Assembly: GCA_021162125.1 (NCBI GenBank) | Contig: JAGGZG010000018.1 | Span: forward strand, 1 to 18,279 | DNA length: 18,279 nt | Direction of reading: 5' to 3' | DNA from: Anaerolineae bacterium | GTDB lineage: Bacteria > Chloroflexota > Anaerolineae > JACIWR01 | Shown here: positions 6,800-13,945 of the stretch, piece after piece | How the letters are laid out: each line of letters begins with the position of its first letter | Position numbering within the stretch: position 1 is the stretch's first letter | The notes under the pieces: model-generated | Databases searched by the model: none | Told to the model about the DNA's origin: nothing | Seen by the model: the letters and a program-made list of their open reading frames with translations, nothing else | Made by a program: the position numbers and the translations under genes

Positions 6800-8266
6800 A
6801 TGCAAGCAGAAATAAACCGGCCCACGATGATGCGTTGGACGCGAAACGATACGGCCTTCGTGCTCATCCTGGCTCTAACAGCCCTGGGTGCAGGCTACCT
6901 CTATCACGGGTTTGCCTTCGATGACGCCTTTATCACCTATCGTTATGCCCGTAATATCGTGGAAGGGCAAGGCTTTACCTATAATCCCGGTCAATGGGTG
7001 CTGGGCACGACCACTCCTTTGTACACTCTCGTCCTGGCGACATTAGGGTTGCTTTGGCCCGATTTCCCCACTCTCAGCCACGTGATCAGCACTGTTGCTT
7101 TGGCCGGTTGTGGAATCTTCGTGTACTTGCTTGGCCGCGAACTGAACCAGCGCATGATTGGTTTCACTGCTTCTCTGATCCTGATCACCAACCCACTGGT
7201 GCTGTCCACCTTTGGGATGGAGACCATGTTCCTCATAATGCTTTTAATGGCGGCCGTGACCTCGTATACCGCCAAGTACCTTAATTGGGCCAGCCTGGCC
7301 CTCGCCCTAGCGACGGTGACCAGAGCCGATGCCACGCTCATGGTCGCCGTTCTGGGAGGTGATTATATCCTACGGAGGCGGCGGTTACCGTTGCGGCAGA
7401 TTGGCCTCTACCTGGCCGTGACTTTACCGTGGTTTGCATTCTCGCTGCTGGCGTTTGGTTCCCCGCTCCCCAACTCCGTTGCCGCCAAAGTGTCCGCCGC
7501 CAGCGTGCCAGGAGCGTATTCTTTTCTGAAGGGGATATTACTATGGGGAGCAGTGTACCAGAGACGCAGCGGCCTTTACATCCTTTTCCTGCCCCTGTCA
7601 TTGCTAGGCATCGTGCAGCTCCGGCACGCTGGCCGGGCATGGAGGTTGATCGTCGTCTGGGCAGCTCTGTATGTCATAGCCTATACTTTGCTAGGCGCTC
7701 CTACCTACGCCTGGTACTACGCGCCCCTGGTGAGTGCAGGAGCCATCATCGTAGCCCTGGGCCTGCTTTTTCTATTCAACTTTTTCCACCTGCTGGCGGA
7801 CAGAATGCGGCTCACGGCCACCACGCCAATATTGCTTACAGGACTATTGCTGGTACTGATAATTTACGGCCAGACCTCCTCGGCGATCTGGAGTCATCAA
7901 GGACAGATGCTAGAGCCTCGGGTGAGGCTGTACCAGACAGCGAGTGACTGGTTCCTGGCCAACAGTGACGAGGATGCCAGCATAGCCGCCCTGGAGATCG
8001 GGGCTTTGGGTTACTACTCCCGCCGGAGGATGATAGACCTTTATGGTTTGGTGACACCGGAGTTGGTGCCCTATTTGAGCCATGGGGTGGAATATACAAT
8101 TGAGGAAGCATTGCAGAGATATGAGCCGGATTTCATCGTTGACGTGCCGACCGAATCGTGGGTGCCCATCATAGCCACCGATTGGTTCAAAGCCGCCTAT
8201 CGCCCTGTGGCCCGGATTTCAGACCAGGGAGTGGGGCCGCTTACAATCTATCAGCGGCAGGACTAA
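6800..8266 (+). CDS. GT-C-like membrane glycosyltransferase, second copy
   Basis: A protein of about 488 residues with roughly ten transmembrane segments. Its first external loop reads GFAFDDAFITYRYARNIVEGQG, with Asp41-Asp42 in the position of GT-C catalytic acids, followed by QWVLGTTTPLYTLVLA. This pattern resembles arabinofuranosyl/mannosyl-transferase-like GT-C proteins of actinobacteria and Chloroflexota. A soluble C-terminal domain of about 110 residues includes YYSRRRMIDLYGLVTPE. The start is uncertain. A TTG at 6776 is also in frame 3 nt after the previous stop, and ATG codons occur at 6800, 6827 and 6830, none with a strong Shine-Dalgarno. To the eye its codons are more AT-rich than those of its neighbours, which may hint at a different history. 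The donor is probably a polyprenyl-phosphate sugar; the acceptor is unknown. Confidence 0.8.
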   Translation: MQAEINRPTMMRWTRNDTAFVLILALTALGAGYLYHGFAFDDAFITYRYARNIVEGQGFTYNPGQWVLGTTTPLYTLVLATLGLLWPDFPTLSHVISTVALAGCGIFVYLLGRELNQRMIGFTASLILITNPLVLSTFGMETMFLIMLLMAAVTSYTAKYLNWASLALALATVTRADATLMVAVLGGDYILRRRRLPLRQIGLYLAVTLPWFAFSLLAFGSPLPNSVAAKVSAASVPGAYSFLKGILLWGAVYQRRSGLYILFLPLSLLGIVQLRHAGRAWRLIVVWAALYVIAYTLLGAPTYAWYYAPLVSAGAIIVALGLLFLFNFFHLLADRMRLTATTPILLTGLLLVLIIYGQTSSAIWSHQGQMLEPRVRLYQTASDWFLANSDEDASIAALEIGALGYYSRRRMIDLYGLVTPELVPYLSHGVEYTIEEALQRYEPDFIVDVPTESWVPIIATDWFKAAYRPVARISDQGVGPLTIYQRQD

Positions 8267-8305
8267 GCGCGACTCCTGCACACTTTTGGTTTCTAAGGAG
8301 TGAGG

Positions 8306-9046
8306 ATGTCTAACGTTGTAATTGTCCCCACCTACAACGAGAGGGAGAATATACGCCCGTTGGTGGAACAGCTTCTAGCGCTGCCTATCGAGATACAGGT
8401 CATCGTCGTGGACGACAATTCCCCGGATGGCACGGGCGCTATCGCCGACGAACTCGCCGCGAGCAACTCTCACGTGCGGGTGATACATCGCTCGGGCAAG
8501 CTGGGCCTGGGCACGGCCTACGTCGCCGGTTTCAAAGCTGCGTTGAGCATGGGCGCTGATCGCATCCTGACCATGGACGCCGACTTCTCGCATCATCCCC
8601 GCTACGTCCCGGACCTGGTGAACAGGAGTCGTGACGCCGACCTGGTAATCGGGTCGCGTTACGTGCGGGGCGGAGGTACCCGTTACTGCACCCTGCCCCG
8701 CAAGGCGCTCAGCTGGGGCGCTAACGCCTTCGTCAAAATGGTGCTCTGGCTACAGGCTATGGATTGTACGGCCGGCTTTCGCTGCTATCGGCGGGAGGTG
8801 CTGGAGAGCATTGATCTGGATACCATCTTCTCCAACGGGTATTCGTTTCTCATCGAGATGCTGTATCGTGTACAGCGCCGGGGCTGGCGCGTGGCCGAGG
8901 TGCCCATCATCTTCGAGAACCGGCGACACGGGGCTTCCAAAATCTCCCGCCAGGAGATTCTGCGGGCCATGTACACGGTCGTGCGCCTGGGCATGGAGCG
9001 CCTTTTCAGTTCAGACTTGCCCCCCGCAGCATCCCAACAGCGGTGA
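8306..9046 (+). CDS. Polyprenyl-phosphate mannose synthase-like GT2 glycosyltransferase
   Basis: This 246-residue GT-A fold enzyme is of the Dpm1/Ppm1 type, which transfers a sugar from a nucleotide donor (GDP-mannose in characterised members) to dolichyl or polyprenyl phosphate. It has VIVPTYNERENI at 5-16 and VVDDNSPDGT at 34-43 (nucleotide-binding Asp36-Asp37). GKLGLGTAYVAGF lies at 64-76. The metal-binding DAD is at 91-93 inside ILTMDADFSHHP, and MDCTAGFRCYRREVL is at 152-166. It lacks the C-terminal membrane domain present in some relatives, so it probably acts on the cytoplasmic face. The start is ATG 8306, 5 nt after AAGGAG (8295-8300). Its product is the natural donor for the two upstream GT-C proteins (inferred). 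The sugar could differ from mannose. Its stop overlaps the next start (TGATG). Confidence 0.9.
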   Translation: MSNVVIVPTYNERENIRPLVEQLLALPIEIQVIVVDDNSPDGTGAIADELAASNSHVRVIHRSGKLGLGTAYVAGFKAALSMGADRILTMDADFSHHPRYVPDLVNRSRDADLVIGSRYVRGGGTRYCTLPRKALSWGANAFVKMVLWLQAMDCTAGFRCYRREVLESIDLDTIFSNGYSFLIEMLYRVQRRGWRVAEVPIIFENRRHGASKISRQEILRAMYTVVRLGMERLFSSDLPPAASQQR

Positions 9047-9969
9047 TGCCAATGACTTTAGAGTACATCCCTTGTAACCTGTGTGGTTCCACAGATAGCG
9101 TTGTCCTTTACCCCAGCACACTGCCCGAAAACGAGAGCGACCACGATGTAACCCGGTACAACTGCACCTGCCCCGGCTACGGCCAACATTACACCATCGT
9201 GCGCTGCCGTCAGTGCGGGCTGGTGTACACCAACCCCCGCCGCAAAGCGGACGACATCCTGGACGACTACGAGGAGGTGGAAGATCCGCTCTACCTGGAG
9301 GAGCGCGAGGGGCGGGTGCTCACCTTTCGGCGCAATCTGCGCCCCCTGGAAGACCTCGCCCCACCGGCGAGCGGCACGCGACTGCTGGACGTGGGCTGTC
9401 ACGTCGGAGTCTTCATCGAAATCGCCCGCGAGCGCGGTTGGGATGCCTGGGGGGTGGAACCTTCCCGCTGGGCAGCGTCGCAGGCGCAGGCTCGTGGATT
9501 GCAGGTAATCACCGGCACGCTGCACCAGGCCGCCTTCCCGCCGGCCTCATTCGACGTGGTCACCATGTGGGACGTGATCGAGCACCTGGCCGACCCACGG
9601 GAGGAAGTAACAGAGATCTACCGTATCCTCAAGCCGGGTGGCCTGCTCTCCGTGCACACCATCAACATCGAGAGCCCTTTCGCCCGGCTGATGGGCCACC
9701 GCTGGCCCTGGTTGATGGAGATGCACCTTTTCTACTTCTCGCCACGCACCCTGCGACAGATGCTAGAACAGGTGGGTTTTCGGGTACTGCGTTGGACGAA
9801 CCAGGGACGCTATTTGCGCCTGGGATACTTGATCTCCCGGCTGGAGGCGTACACCCCCGTGCTATCCCGCAGTCTGAACCGCGCCGTGCACGCCCTGGGA
9901 TTACAGAGCCTGGCCGTGCCCGTCAACTTCGGTGATCTGTTCACCATGTTTGCCCGCAAGCCATTGTGA
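9046..9969 (+). CDS. SAM methyltransferase with N-terminal zinc-binding segment
   Basis: A protein of about 307 residues with two parts. At the N-terminus, Cys10 and Cys13 (CNLC) and Cys54 and Cys57 (CRQC) can hold a zinc ion, followed by GLVYTNPR. This arrangement is typical of sugar or natural-product C-methyltransferase-like proteins with Methyltransf_23 domains. The catalytic domain has motif I LLDVGCHVG at 113-121, with His where most enzymes have Gly, then WGVEPS and the acidic MWDVIEHLADP region. ILKPGGLLSVHT follows. The start codon overlaps the GT2 stop by one base (TGATG); a GTG at 9043 is also in frame. A nucleotide sugar or lipid-linked sugar substrate would fit the context but is unproven. 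Confidence 0.85.
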   Translation: MPMTLEYIPCNLCGSTDSVVLYPSTLPENESDHDVTRYNCTCPGYGQHYTIVRCRQCGLVYTNPRRKADDILDDYEEVEDPLYLEEREGRVLTFRRNLRPLEDLAPPASGTRLLDVGCHVGVFIEIARERGWDAWGVEPSRWAASQAQARGLQVITGTLHQAAFPPASFDVVTMWDVIEHLADPREEVTEIYRILKPGGLLSVHTINIESPFARLMGHRWPWLMEMHLFYFSPRTLRQMLEQVGFRVLRWTNQGRYLRLGYLISRLEAYTPVLSRSLNRAVHALGLQSLAVPVNFGDLFTMFARKPL

Positions 9970-9972
9970 AAC

Positions 9973-10064
9973 GGTCAGCCGATTGAGCCCGGTCAGCCGA
10001 TGGAGCTGATCAAGCCGATGGGGGCTATCGGGCGCATCGGGTGCATCGGATTAATCGGCTGACC
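9973..10064. repeat. 9-nt-periodic degenerate tandem repeat with terminal inverted repeats
   Basis: Ten consecutive 9-nt units, most beginning AT with related content (examples: ATCGGGCGC and ATCGGGTGC), fill 9973-10062. GGTCAGCCG is present twice exactly (9973-9981 and 9991-9999). The first 12 bases, GGTCAGCCGATT, are the exact reverse complement of AATCGGCTGACC at 10053-10064. The array begins three bases after the stop of the upstream methyltransferase gene, in the same reading frame. It stays open there for 29 further codons as IG-containing triplets before TGA at 10060. It occupies most of the 115-nt intergenic gap. Confidence 0.8.
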
Positions 10065-10084
10065 CGTGATGGAGACAAGGTTTA

Positions 10085-10807
10085 GTGATCTCGCTGGACA
10101 GGCAAAACTGGTATCGTGAGCTATACGCTCGCTTGCGGCCCGGCTACCGCACTAGCGGCCAGATTTACGAGGCGTTGGCGCGACAGCACGCCACCCCGCA
10201 GGCACGAGTGCTCGACCTAGGCTGCGGGCGCGGTGGAGTGATGGAATTGCTCGCCGATCACGTGGCCCTGCCCGTCGGCGTGGACCCCGACCTGTCCTCC
10301 CTGGTCGAATACCGTGCGCCCGTTGTGCGCCGCGCCGTAGCCCTGGCAGACGCCCTTCCCTTTCCCGAGGCCAGTTTCGACCTGGTATTGTGTTCGTGGG
10401 TTATTGAACATCTGGCCAACCCCCAGGCCGCTTTCAGTGAGGTGGCGCGCGCGTTGCGACCCGGTGGTCATTTCGTGTTCCTCACTCCAAACGCGCTCAA
10501 CTACGTCGTGGTGATCAACCGCCTGATCCCGGCCTGGGTACAACGTCGCCTGGTGCCCCGCGTGTACGCGCGGGCCGAGGCCGATACCTTTCCCGTGGTC
10601 TACCGGGCCAACACGCGACGAAAGTTGGACACGCTTCTGCGCCAGGCTGGCCTGCGCTGCGAGGCGTTTTATTTTATCGGCGATCCCTCCTACGTCGCCC
10701 TGCACAAGATACTGTTCTGGGTAGGCGTCCTCCTGGAGCGCATCACCGATGGGCGGCCTCTGCGGGGGCTGAAAGTACACCTGGCAGGATGCTACGTAAA
10801 AACGTGA
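10085..10807 (+). CDS. SAM-dependent methyltransferase (Methyltransf_11/UbiE-like)
   Basis: This 240-residue class I methyltransferase has motif I VLDLGCGRG at 42-50. PVGVDPD follows at the end of strand 2, and FDLVLCSWVIEHLANP then ARALRPGGHFVFLTPN mark the active-site side. It starts with GTG, with AAGG at 10077-10080 and GGAG at 10071-10074 upstream. It is the last plus-strand gene and its stop codon lies inside the terminator-like hairpin. It is separated from the previous methyltransferase by the 9-nt repeat array. It has no zinc ribbon. The substrate is unknown; glycan or lipid modification is suggested only by the neighbours. Confidence 0.85.
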   Translation: MISLDRQNWYRELYARLRPGYRTSGQIYEALARQHATPQARVLDLGCGRGGVMELLADHVALPVGVDPDLSSLVEYRAPVVRRAVALADALPFPEASFDLVLCSWVIEHLANPQAAFSEVARALRPGGHFVFLTPNALNYVVVINRLIPAWVQRRLVPRVYARAEADTFPVVYRANTRRKLDTLLRQAGLRCEAFYFIGDPSYVALHKILFWVGVLLERITDGRPLRGLKVHLAGCYVKT

Positions 10808-10834
10808 CGGTGGACTTGTATCCACCGTCACGTT
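10801..10834. terminator. Convergent-gene hairpin; T-run supports minus-strand termination
   Basis: AACGTGACGGTGGA (10801-10814) and TCCACCGTCACGTT (10821-10834) form a perfect 14-bp stem with the 6-nt loop CTTGTA. Read on the minus strand, the stem ends in five T (10802-10798), a good intrinsic terminator for the AIM24-family gene. The plus side lacks a clear T-run, so termination there is less certain. Confidence 0.85.
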
Positions 10835-10838
10835 GCTG

Positions 10839-11546
10839 TCACCCCAGTCTCACGTGGAAGCCCTTGCCGCCGGACTCGCCGGTTGGCAGCTTGGGCAGCA
10901 ACCAGGCCAGGAATGCATCCTGGCTGCGGGTTTGCATGAAGATTCGCCCCGGCCCGCTGAGGTCCACCACCAGCCCCTCACCGCTGAACAGCGTCGATTT
11001 CAACCCGCCTACGCGACGAACCTTGAAACCCATGCCCTCGGTAAAGGCCACCAGGTGACCGGTGTCCACGGTATAGGACTGGCCGGCCGCCAGATTGACC
11101 TCGTGGATGGCCCCATAGCTGGAGAGCAGCAGCGAGCCCGTGCCACTGGCCTTGAGCATGATCAGTCCCTCGCTGGCGAAGAAGGTTTTAGCCCCGCCCC
11201 ACTTGGTGTCGAGGTTCACCCCCTCGGATGAGGCAACGTATGAGCCTGATTGCACCACCAGGGTCTCGTTCTGCAAGGGGTGGACGACCATATCGCCGGG
11301 TAGGGCCGGGGCCAGGGTGATCTCCCCTCCCTGCGCCGGGGCGCGATAAGAGTTCACGAAAAAACTTTCCCCGCCCAGGACAGATCGCTTCAGCGAGGCC
11401 AACAGCCCGCCTTGCGCCTTTGTCTCCAGCCTCATGCCGGGGGTCATGCTGACCATCGCCCCTGCTTCCGTGCGGATGGTCTCGCCGGGGTCTAGCTTGA
11501 CGACAGCTAGCGAGTACGATGGGCGGTACAGGATTTGGATTTGCAC
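10839..11546 (-). CDS. AIM24-family protein (TIGR00266-like)
   Basis: A 235-residue protein with the repetitive beta-rich pattern of the AIM24/TIGR00266 family: LDPGETIRTEAGAMVSMTPGM near the N-terminus, then GGLLASLKRSVLGGESFFVN, and FTEGMGFKVRRVGGLKSTLFSGEGLVVDLSGPG near the C-terminus. Family members are soluble or peripherally membrane-associated; the bacterial function is undefined, and the eukaryotic relative sits in mitochondria. The GTG at 11546 is chosen because AGGAGG (11554-11559) precedes it by 7 nt. An upstream in-frame ATG at 11576 would put the Shine-Dalgarno inside the gene. It is the last gene of the minus-strand block, 52 nt after the second ABC permease, so it may be co-transcribed. 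Confidence 0.88.
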   Translation of the reverse strand: MQIQILYRPSYSLAVVKLDPGETIRTEAGAMVSMTPGMRLETKAQGGLLASLKRSVLGGESFFVNSYRAPAQGGEITLAPALPGDMVVHPLQNETLVVQSGSYVASSEGVNLDTKWGGAKTFFASEGLIMLKASGTGSLLLSSYGAIHEVNLAAGQSYTVDTGHLVAFTEGMGFKVRRVGGLKSTLFSGEGLVVDLSGPGRIFMQTRSQDAFLAWLLPKLPTGESGGKGFHVRLG

Positions 11547-11553
11547 AGTTGCG

Positions 11554-11559
11554 CCTCCT
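11554..11559 (-). promoter_or_regulatory. Shine-Dalgarno deciding the AIM24 GTG start
   Basis: AGGAGG on the minus strand, 7 nt before the GTG at 11546. It lies inside the open frame that begins at ATG 11576, which argues against that longer start. Confidence 0.75.
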
Positions 11560-11598
11560 AAAAAATAGGTTCTCATCCCACTGCCACACGACAGCGGG

Positions 11599-12720
11599 TC
11601 AATCCAATCGCTTGCGCAGACTCCTGAAAGTGAGCGTTAGAATGCCCGCACCCAGGGCAACGAGAGCCAGCGTCTGCGGCAACAGGTCGCGCAGCGTCGC
11701 CCCTTTGAGCATGACGCCGCGCACAATTATCAGATAATGGCGGATGGGGGAGAAATTCGACGCAAACCTCAGCACGGGTGGCATGTTCTCCACCGCCACC
11801 AGATAGCCGGAAAAGGCCATGTCCAGTATGCCCAGCAGAAAGACGAAGAGAAAAGTCTGTTGCTGATTAGCGGAGATGGCCGAGATCACCAGCCCAAAAC
11901 CCAGCTCGGCAACGATGAACAGCAGAGTGAGGGCCATTAGCAGAAACAATGAGCCCCGCAGCGGAATGTGAAACACCCCCACGGTAATGGCCAGCATCAT
12001 CAGGAAGTCCACGAAGGGGATGACCACCGCCGGAATTGCTTTGCCCACGATGAGCTCCACGCGGCGCAGCGGGGTGACCATGAGTTGCTCCAACGTGCCC
12101 AGTTCTCGTTCGCGGGCGATCCCCGCCGCCGACACCAGCAGAGTGACCATGTACACGATCAACCCCAACTCGGCGGGAATGGCAAAGTATTTGCCACTCA
12201 GATCCTCGTTGAAGCGCACTTTGGGCCGTAGCTCGAGCGGGGCCGGCGCCGAGTGACCGGTTCTCTCCAGCACAAGCGCCTGCCCAAAGTGGGCAATCAC
12301 CCCCTCGGCAGCGCTCACCACCGTGCTACCCCCCCAGACGTTAGTCCCATCGGCCAGAATCTGCACCTGTGGTCGGCGACCGGCGGCCAGGTCCGAGGCA
12401 AAGCCCTGGGGGATAATCACCGCTATGGTGATCCCGCCGCTATCGAGCAAGTCGTCAGCCTGCTCCATGCTAGCGAGAACCTGTGACCAGTACAGCTCTT
12501 TGGTGTTGTCCAGGGCAGTGACCAGCGCCCGGCTCTGCTGGCTTTTGTCCAGGTCCAGGATGCCCATTGGCAGGTCGGCGACTTCTCTGGACGTGGCCAG
12601 GGCCAGCAACACGAGCTGGAACGTCGAGCCCAGGACGATGAAAGAGGCCAGAAGCCGGTCCCGGACGATCTGTATGAAGTCTTTAGTAGCGAGATTAAGG
12701 ATACGGGTCAGCGTCAGCAT
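11599..12720 (-). CDS. ABC-2 type transporter permease (second of pair)
   Basis: A 373-residue integral membrane protein of the ABC2_membrane_3 (YhhJ/YbhR/YbhS-like) family. One N-terminal helix (about 22-42) is followed by a large extracytoplasmic domain of about 130 residues (LPMGILDLDKSQQSRALV onward). About five helices follow in the C-terminal half. The conserved amphipathic coupling segment IARERELGTLEQLMVTPLRR lies at 201-220, the likely contact with the ATPase. Such permeases export drugs, lipids or other substrates with a cytoplasmic ATPase and often an HlyD-like adaptor. It starts 21 nt after the first permease gene, with no strong Shine-Dalgarno, suggesting translation linked to that gene. 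No ATPase gene occurs in the window. Confidence 0.9.
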   Translation of the reverse strand: MLTLTRILNLATKDFIQIVRDRLLASFIVLGSTFQLVLLALATSREVADLPMGILDLDKSQQSRALVTALDNTKELYWSQVLASMEQADDLLDSGGITIAVIIPQGFASDLAAGRRPQVQILADGTNVWGGSTVVSAAEGVIAHFGQALVLERTGHSAPAPLELRPKVRFNEDLSGKYFAIPAELGLIVYMVTLLVSAAGIARERELGTLEQLMVTPLRRVELIVGKAIPAVVIPFVDFLMMLAITVGVFHIPLRGSLFLLMALTLLFIVAELGFGLVISAISANQQQTFLFVFLLGILDMAFSGYLVAVENMPPVLRFASNFSPIRHYLIIVRGVMLKGATLRDLLPQTLALVALGAGILTLTFRSLRKRLD

Positions 12721-12741
12721 AAGTGTGTGTCGTGTGGAGAA

Positions 12742-13872
12742 CTAGGCCAGCTTGCGCTTGAATAGCGCAATGCTGAGTGTCAATGCTATGACACCGATCC
12801 CGCTCAGAGCCAGAGCCGGTTGCCATAGATCCGCTAGCCCGACGCCCTTCAGGAACACTCCCCGGCTGATGGTGATGTAGTGCGTGGTGGGCAAAACAAA
12901 GGCCTCGACCTGAGCGGTCAGGGAGGTTCTGTCCACGGGGCGCAGCAACCCCGCCAGAAAGAAGCTGGGCAGGAAAAAGACGAGGAACACGGCCACCGAC
13001 GCCGCCTGCTGGCTGCTCAAGAAATTGGCGATGAGCAGAGCCAACCACAGGCTGCCCAGCAGGAAGTCGGCGGAGAGCAGCAGGAAGAGGGGAAAGTTGC
13101 CGCGAAATGGCACTCGAAACCAGAACACGGCCACAGCGGCAGTGAGGACGGCTCCCAATAGGCCGCTGGCGACGTAGGGCAGGAACTTGCCCACCAGGAA
13201 TTCGCCGTTGCGCAGAGGGGTGACGATCAACCCCTCCAGGGTGCCCACCTCCCGCTCGCGAGTGACAGAGACCGCTATGGCAAAGGCGGGCGTGCTCATC
13301 ACCACGGCGATGAGGCCAGGGACCATGCTGTACAGTCCTTTCAACGTGGGGTTGTACCACACCCGCGTGCGCACGTCTATCGGTTGTGCTTGGTCTGTTG
13401 GGGATAGGCCGCCAGGCAAGTAACGTGCGCCAAAAGCCTGTGTCCGCGCATTCAACTGGGCCAGCGCCTGGCCACCAGCGTTGGGGTCGGTACCGTCAAT
13501 GAGAGCCTGCACCGTACCCGGACGCCGCGCCTGCAAGTCATCCATGAACCCGGAGGGGATGACCACCACGGCCCGCACCTGTCCCTTGACCAGCAGGGCC
13601 TCTGCCTCCCGCAGAGTGTCCGGCCACCCGCGAAGCTGAAACGTCCCGTCACTGGTGATCATTGCCACGTACTCCCTGGAGAGAGCCGTTCGATCCTGAT
13701 CCAGCACTGCCAGAGGGAAGCGCTCAGCATCCAGAGTGAACATGTAGGCCAGGGCGACCAGCATGATCGCCGGCTGCAAGGTGACCAGGAACAGCGTCCG
13801 TGCGTCGCGGACGATGTGCACGACCTCTTTCCACGTCACTGCCAGCGTTCTTCGCCACGAAAAGGACAGCAT
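12742..13872 (-). CDS. ABC-2 type transporter permease (first of pair)
   Basis: A 376-residue membrane protein paralogous to the next gene in the transcript. An N-terminal helix at about 27-46 is followed by an external domain (FPLAVLDQDRTALSREYV onward). Five C-terminal helices come after the coupling segment VTREREVGTLEGLIVTPLRN at about 203-222. The pair probably forms a heterodimeric channel like YbhS/YbhR, needing a separate ATPase (family knowledge). ATG 13872 is preferred over a TTG at 13881 because of start-codon type; GGTGG upstream is the only ribosome-site-like match. The 73-nt gap to the upstream baeRF gene holds a 34-nt palindromic repeat, so the pair could have its own transcript. 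Confidence 0.9.
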   Translation of the reverse strand: MLSFSWRRTLAVTWKEVVHIVRDARTLFLVTLQPAIMLVALAYMFTLDAERFPLAVLDQDRTALSREYVAMITSDGTFQLRGWPDTLREAEALLVKGQVRAVVVIPSGFMDDLQARRPGTVQALIDGTDPNAGGQALAQLNARTQAFGARYLPGGLSPTDQAQPIDVRTRVWYNPTLKGLYSMVPGLIAVVMSTPAFAIAVSVTREREVGTLEGLIVTPLRNGEFLVGKFLPYVASGLLGAVLTAAVAVFWFRVPFRGNFPLFLLLSADFLLGSLWLALLIANFLSSQQAASVAVFLVFFLPSFFLAGLLRPVDRTSLTAQVEAFVLPTTHYITISRGVFLKGVGLADLWQPALALSGIGVIALTLSIALFKRKLA

Positions 13873-13894
13873 AGGACACAACCACCCTTATGAC

Positions 13895-13928
13895 AGACCT
13901 CCGAGGCCTTCTAAACCCCGGAGGTCTA
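13895..13928. repeat. 34-nt palindromic intergenic repeat, copy 2
   Basis: AGACCTCCG (13895-13903) and CGGAGGTCT (13919-13927) are a perfect 9-bp inverted repeat around a 15-nt loop. The element is related to the one at 280-313 (26 of 34 bases identical, same length). It lies between the baeRF stop and the first permease start. A hairpin here could end or weaken transcription on the minus strand, but no T-run follows. Confidence 0.7.
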
Positions 13929-13945
13929 GAGCCGAACTCTCGACG

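Noticed and set aside
9970..10062. Stop-codon readthrough extension of the upstream methyltransferase as a real feature
   Set aside because: The frame stays open for 30 codons, but there is no recoding signal I can recognise and the peptide is a by-product of the 9-nt period. It is kept only as a test in the repeat finding.
9973..10064. CRISPR array
   Set aside because: The units are 9 nt, degenerate and contiguous, with no spacers and no cas genes nearby.
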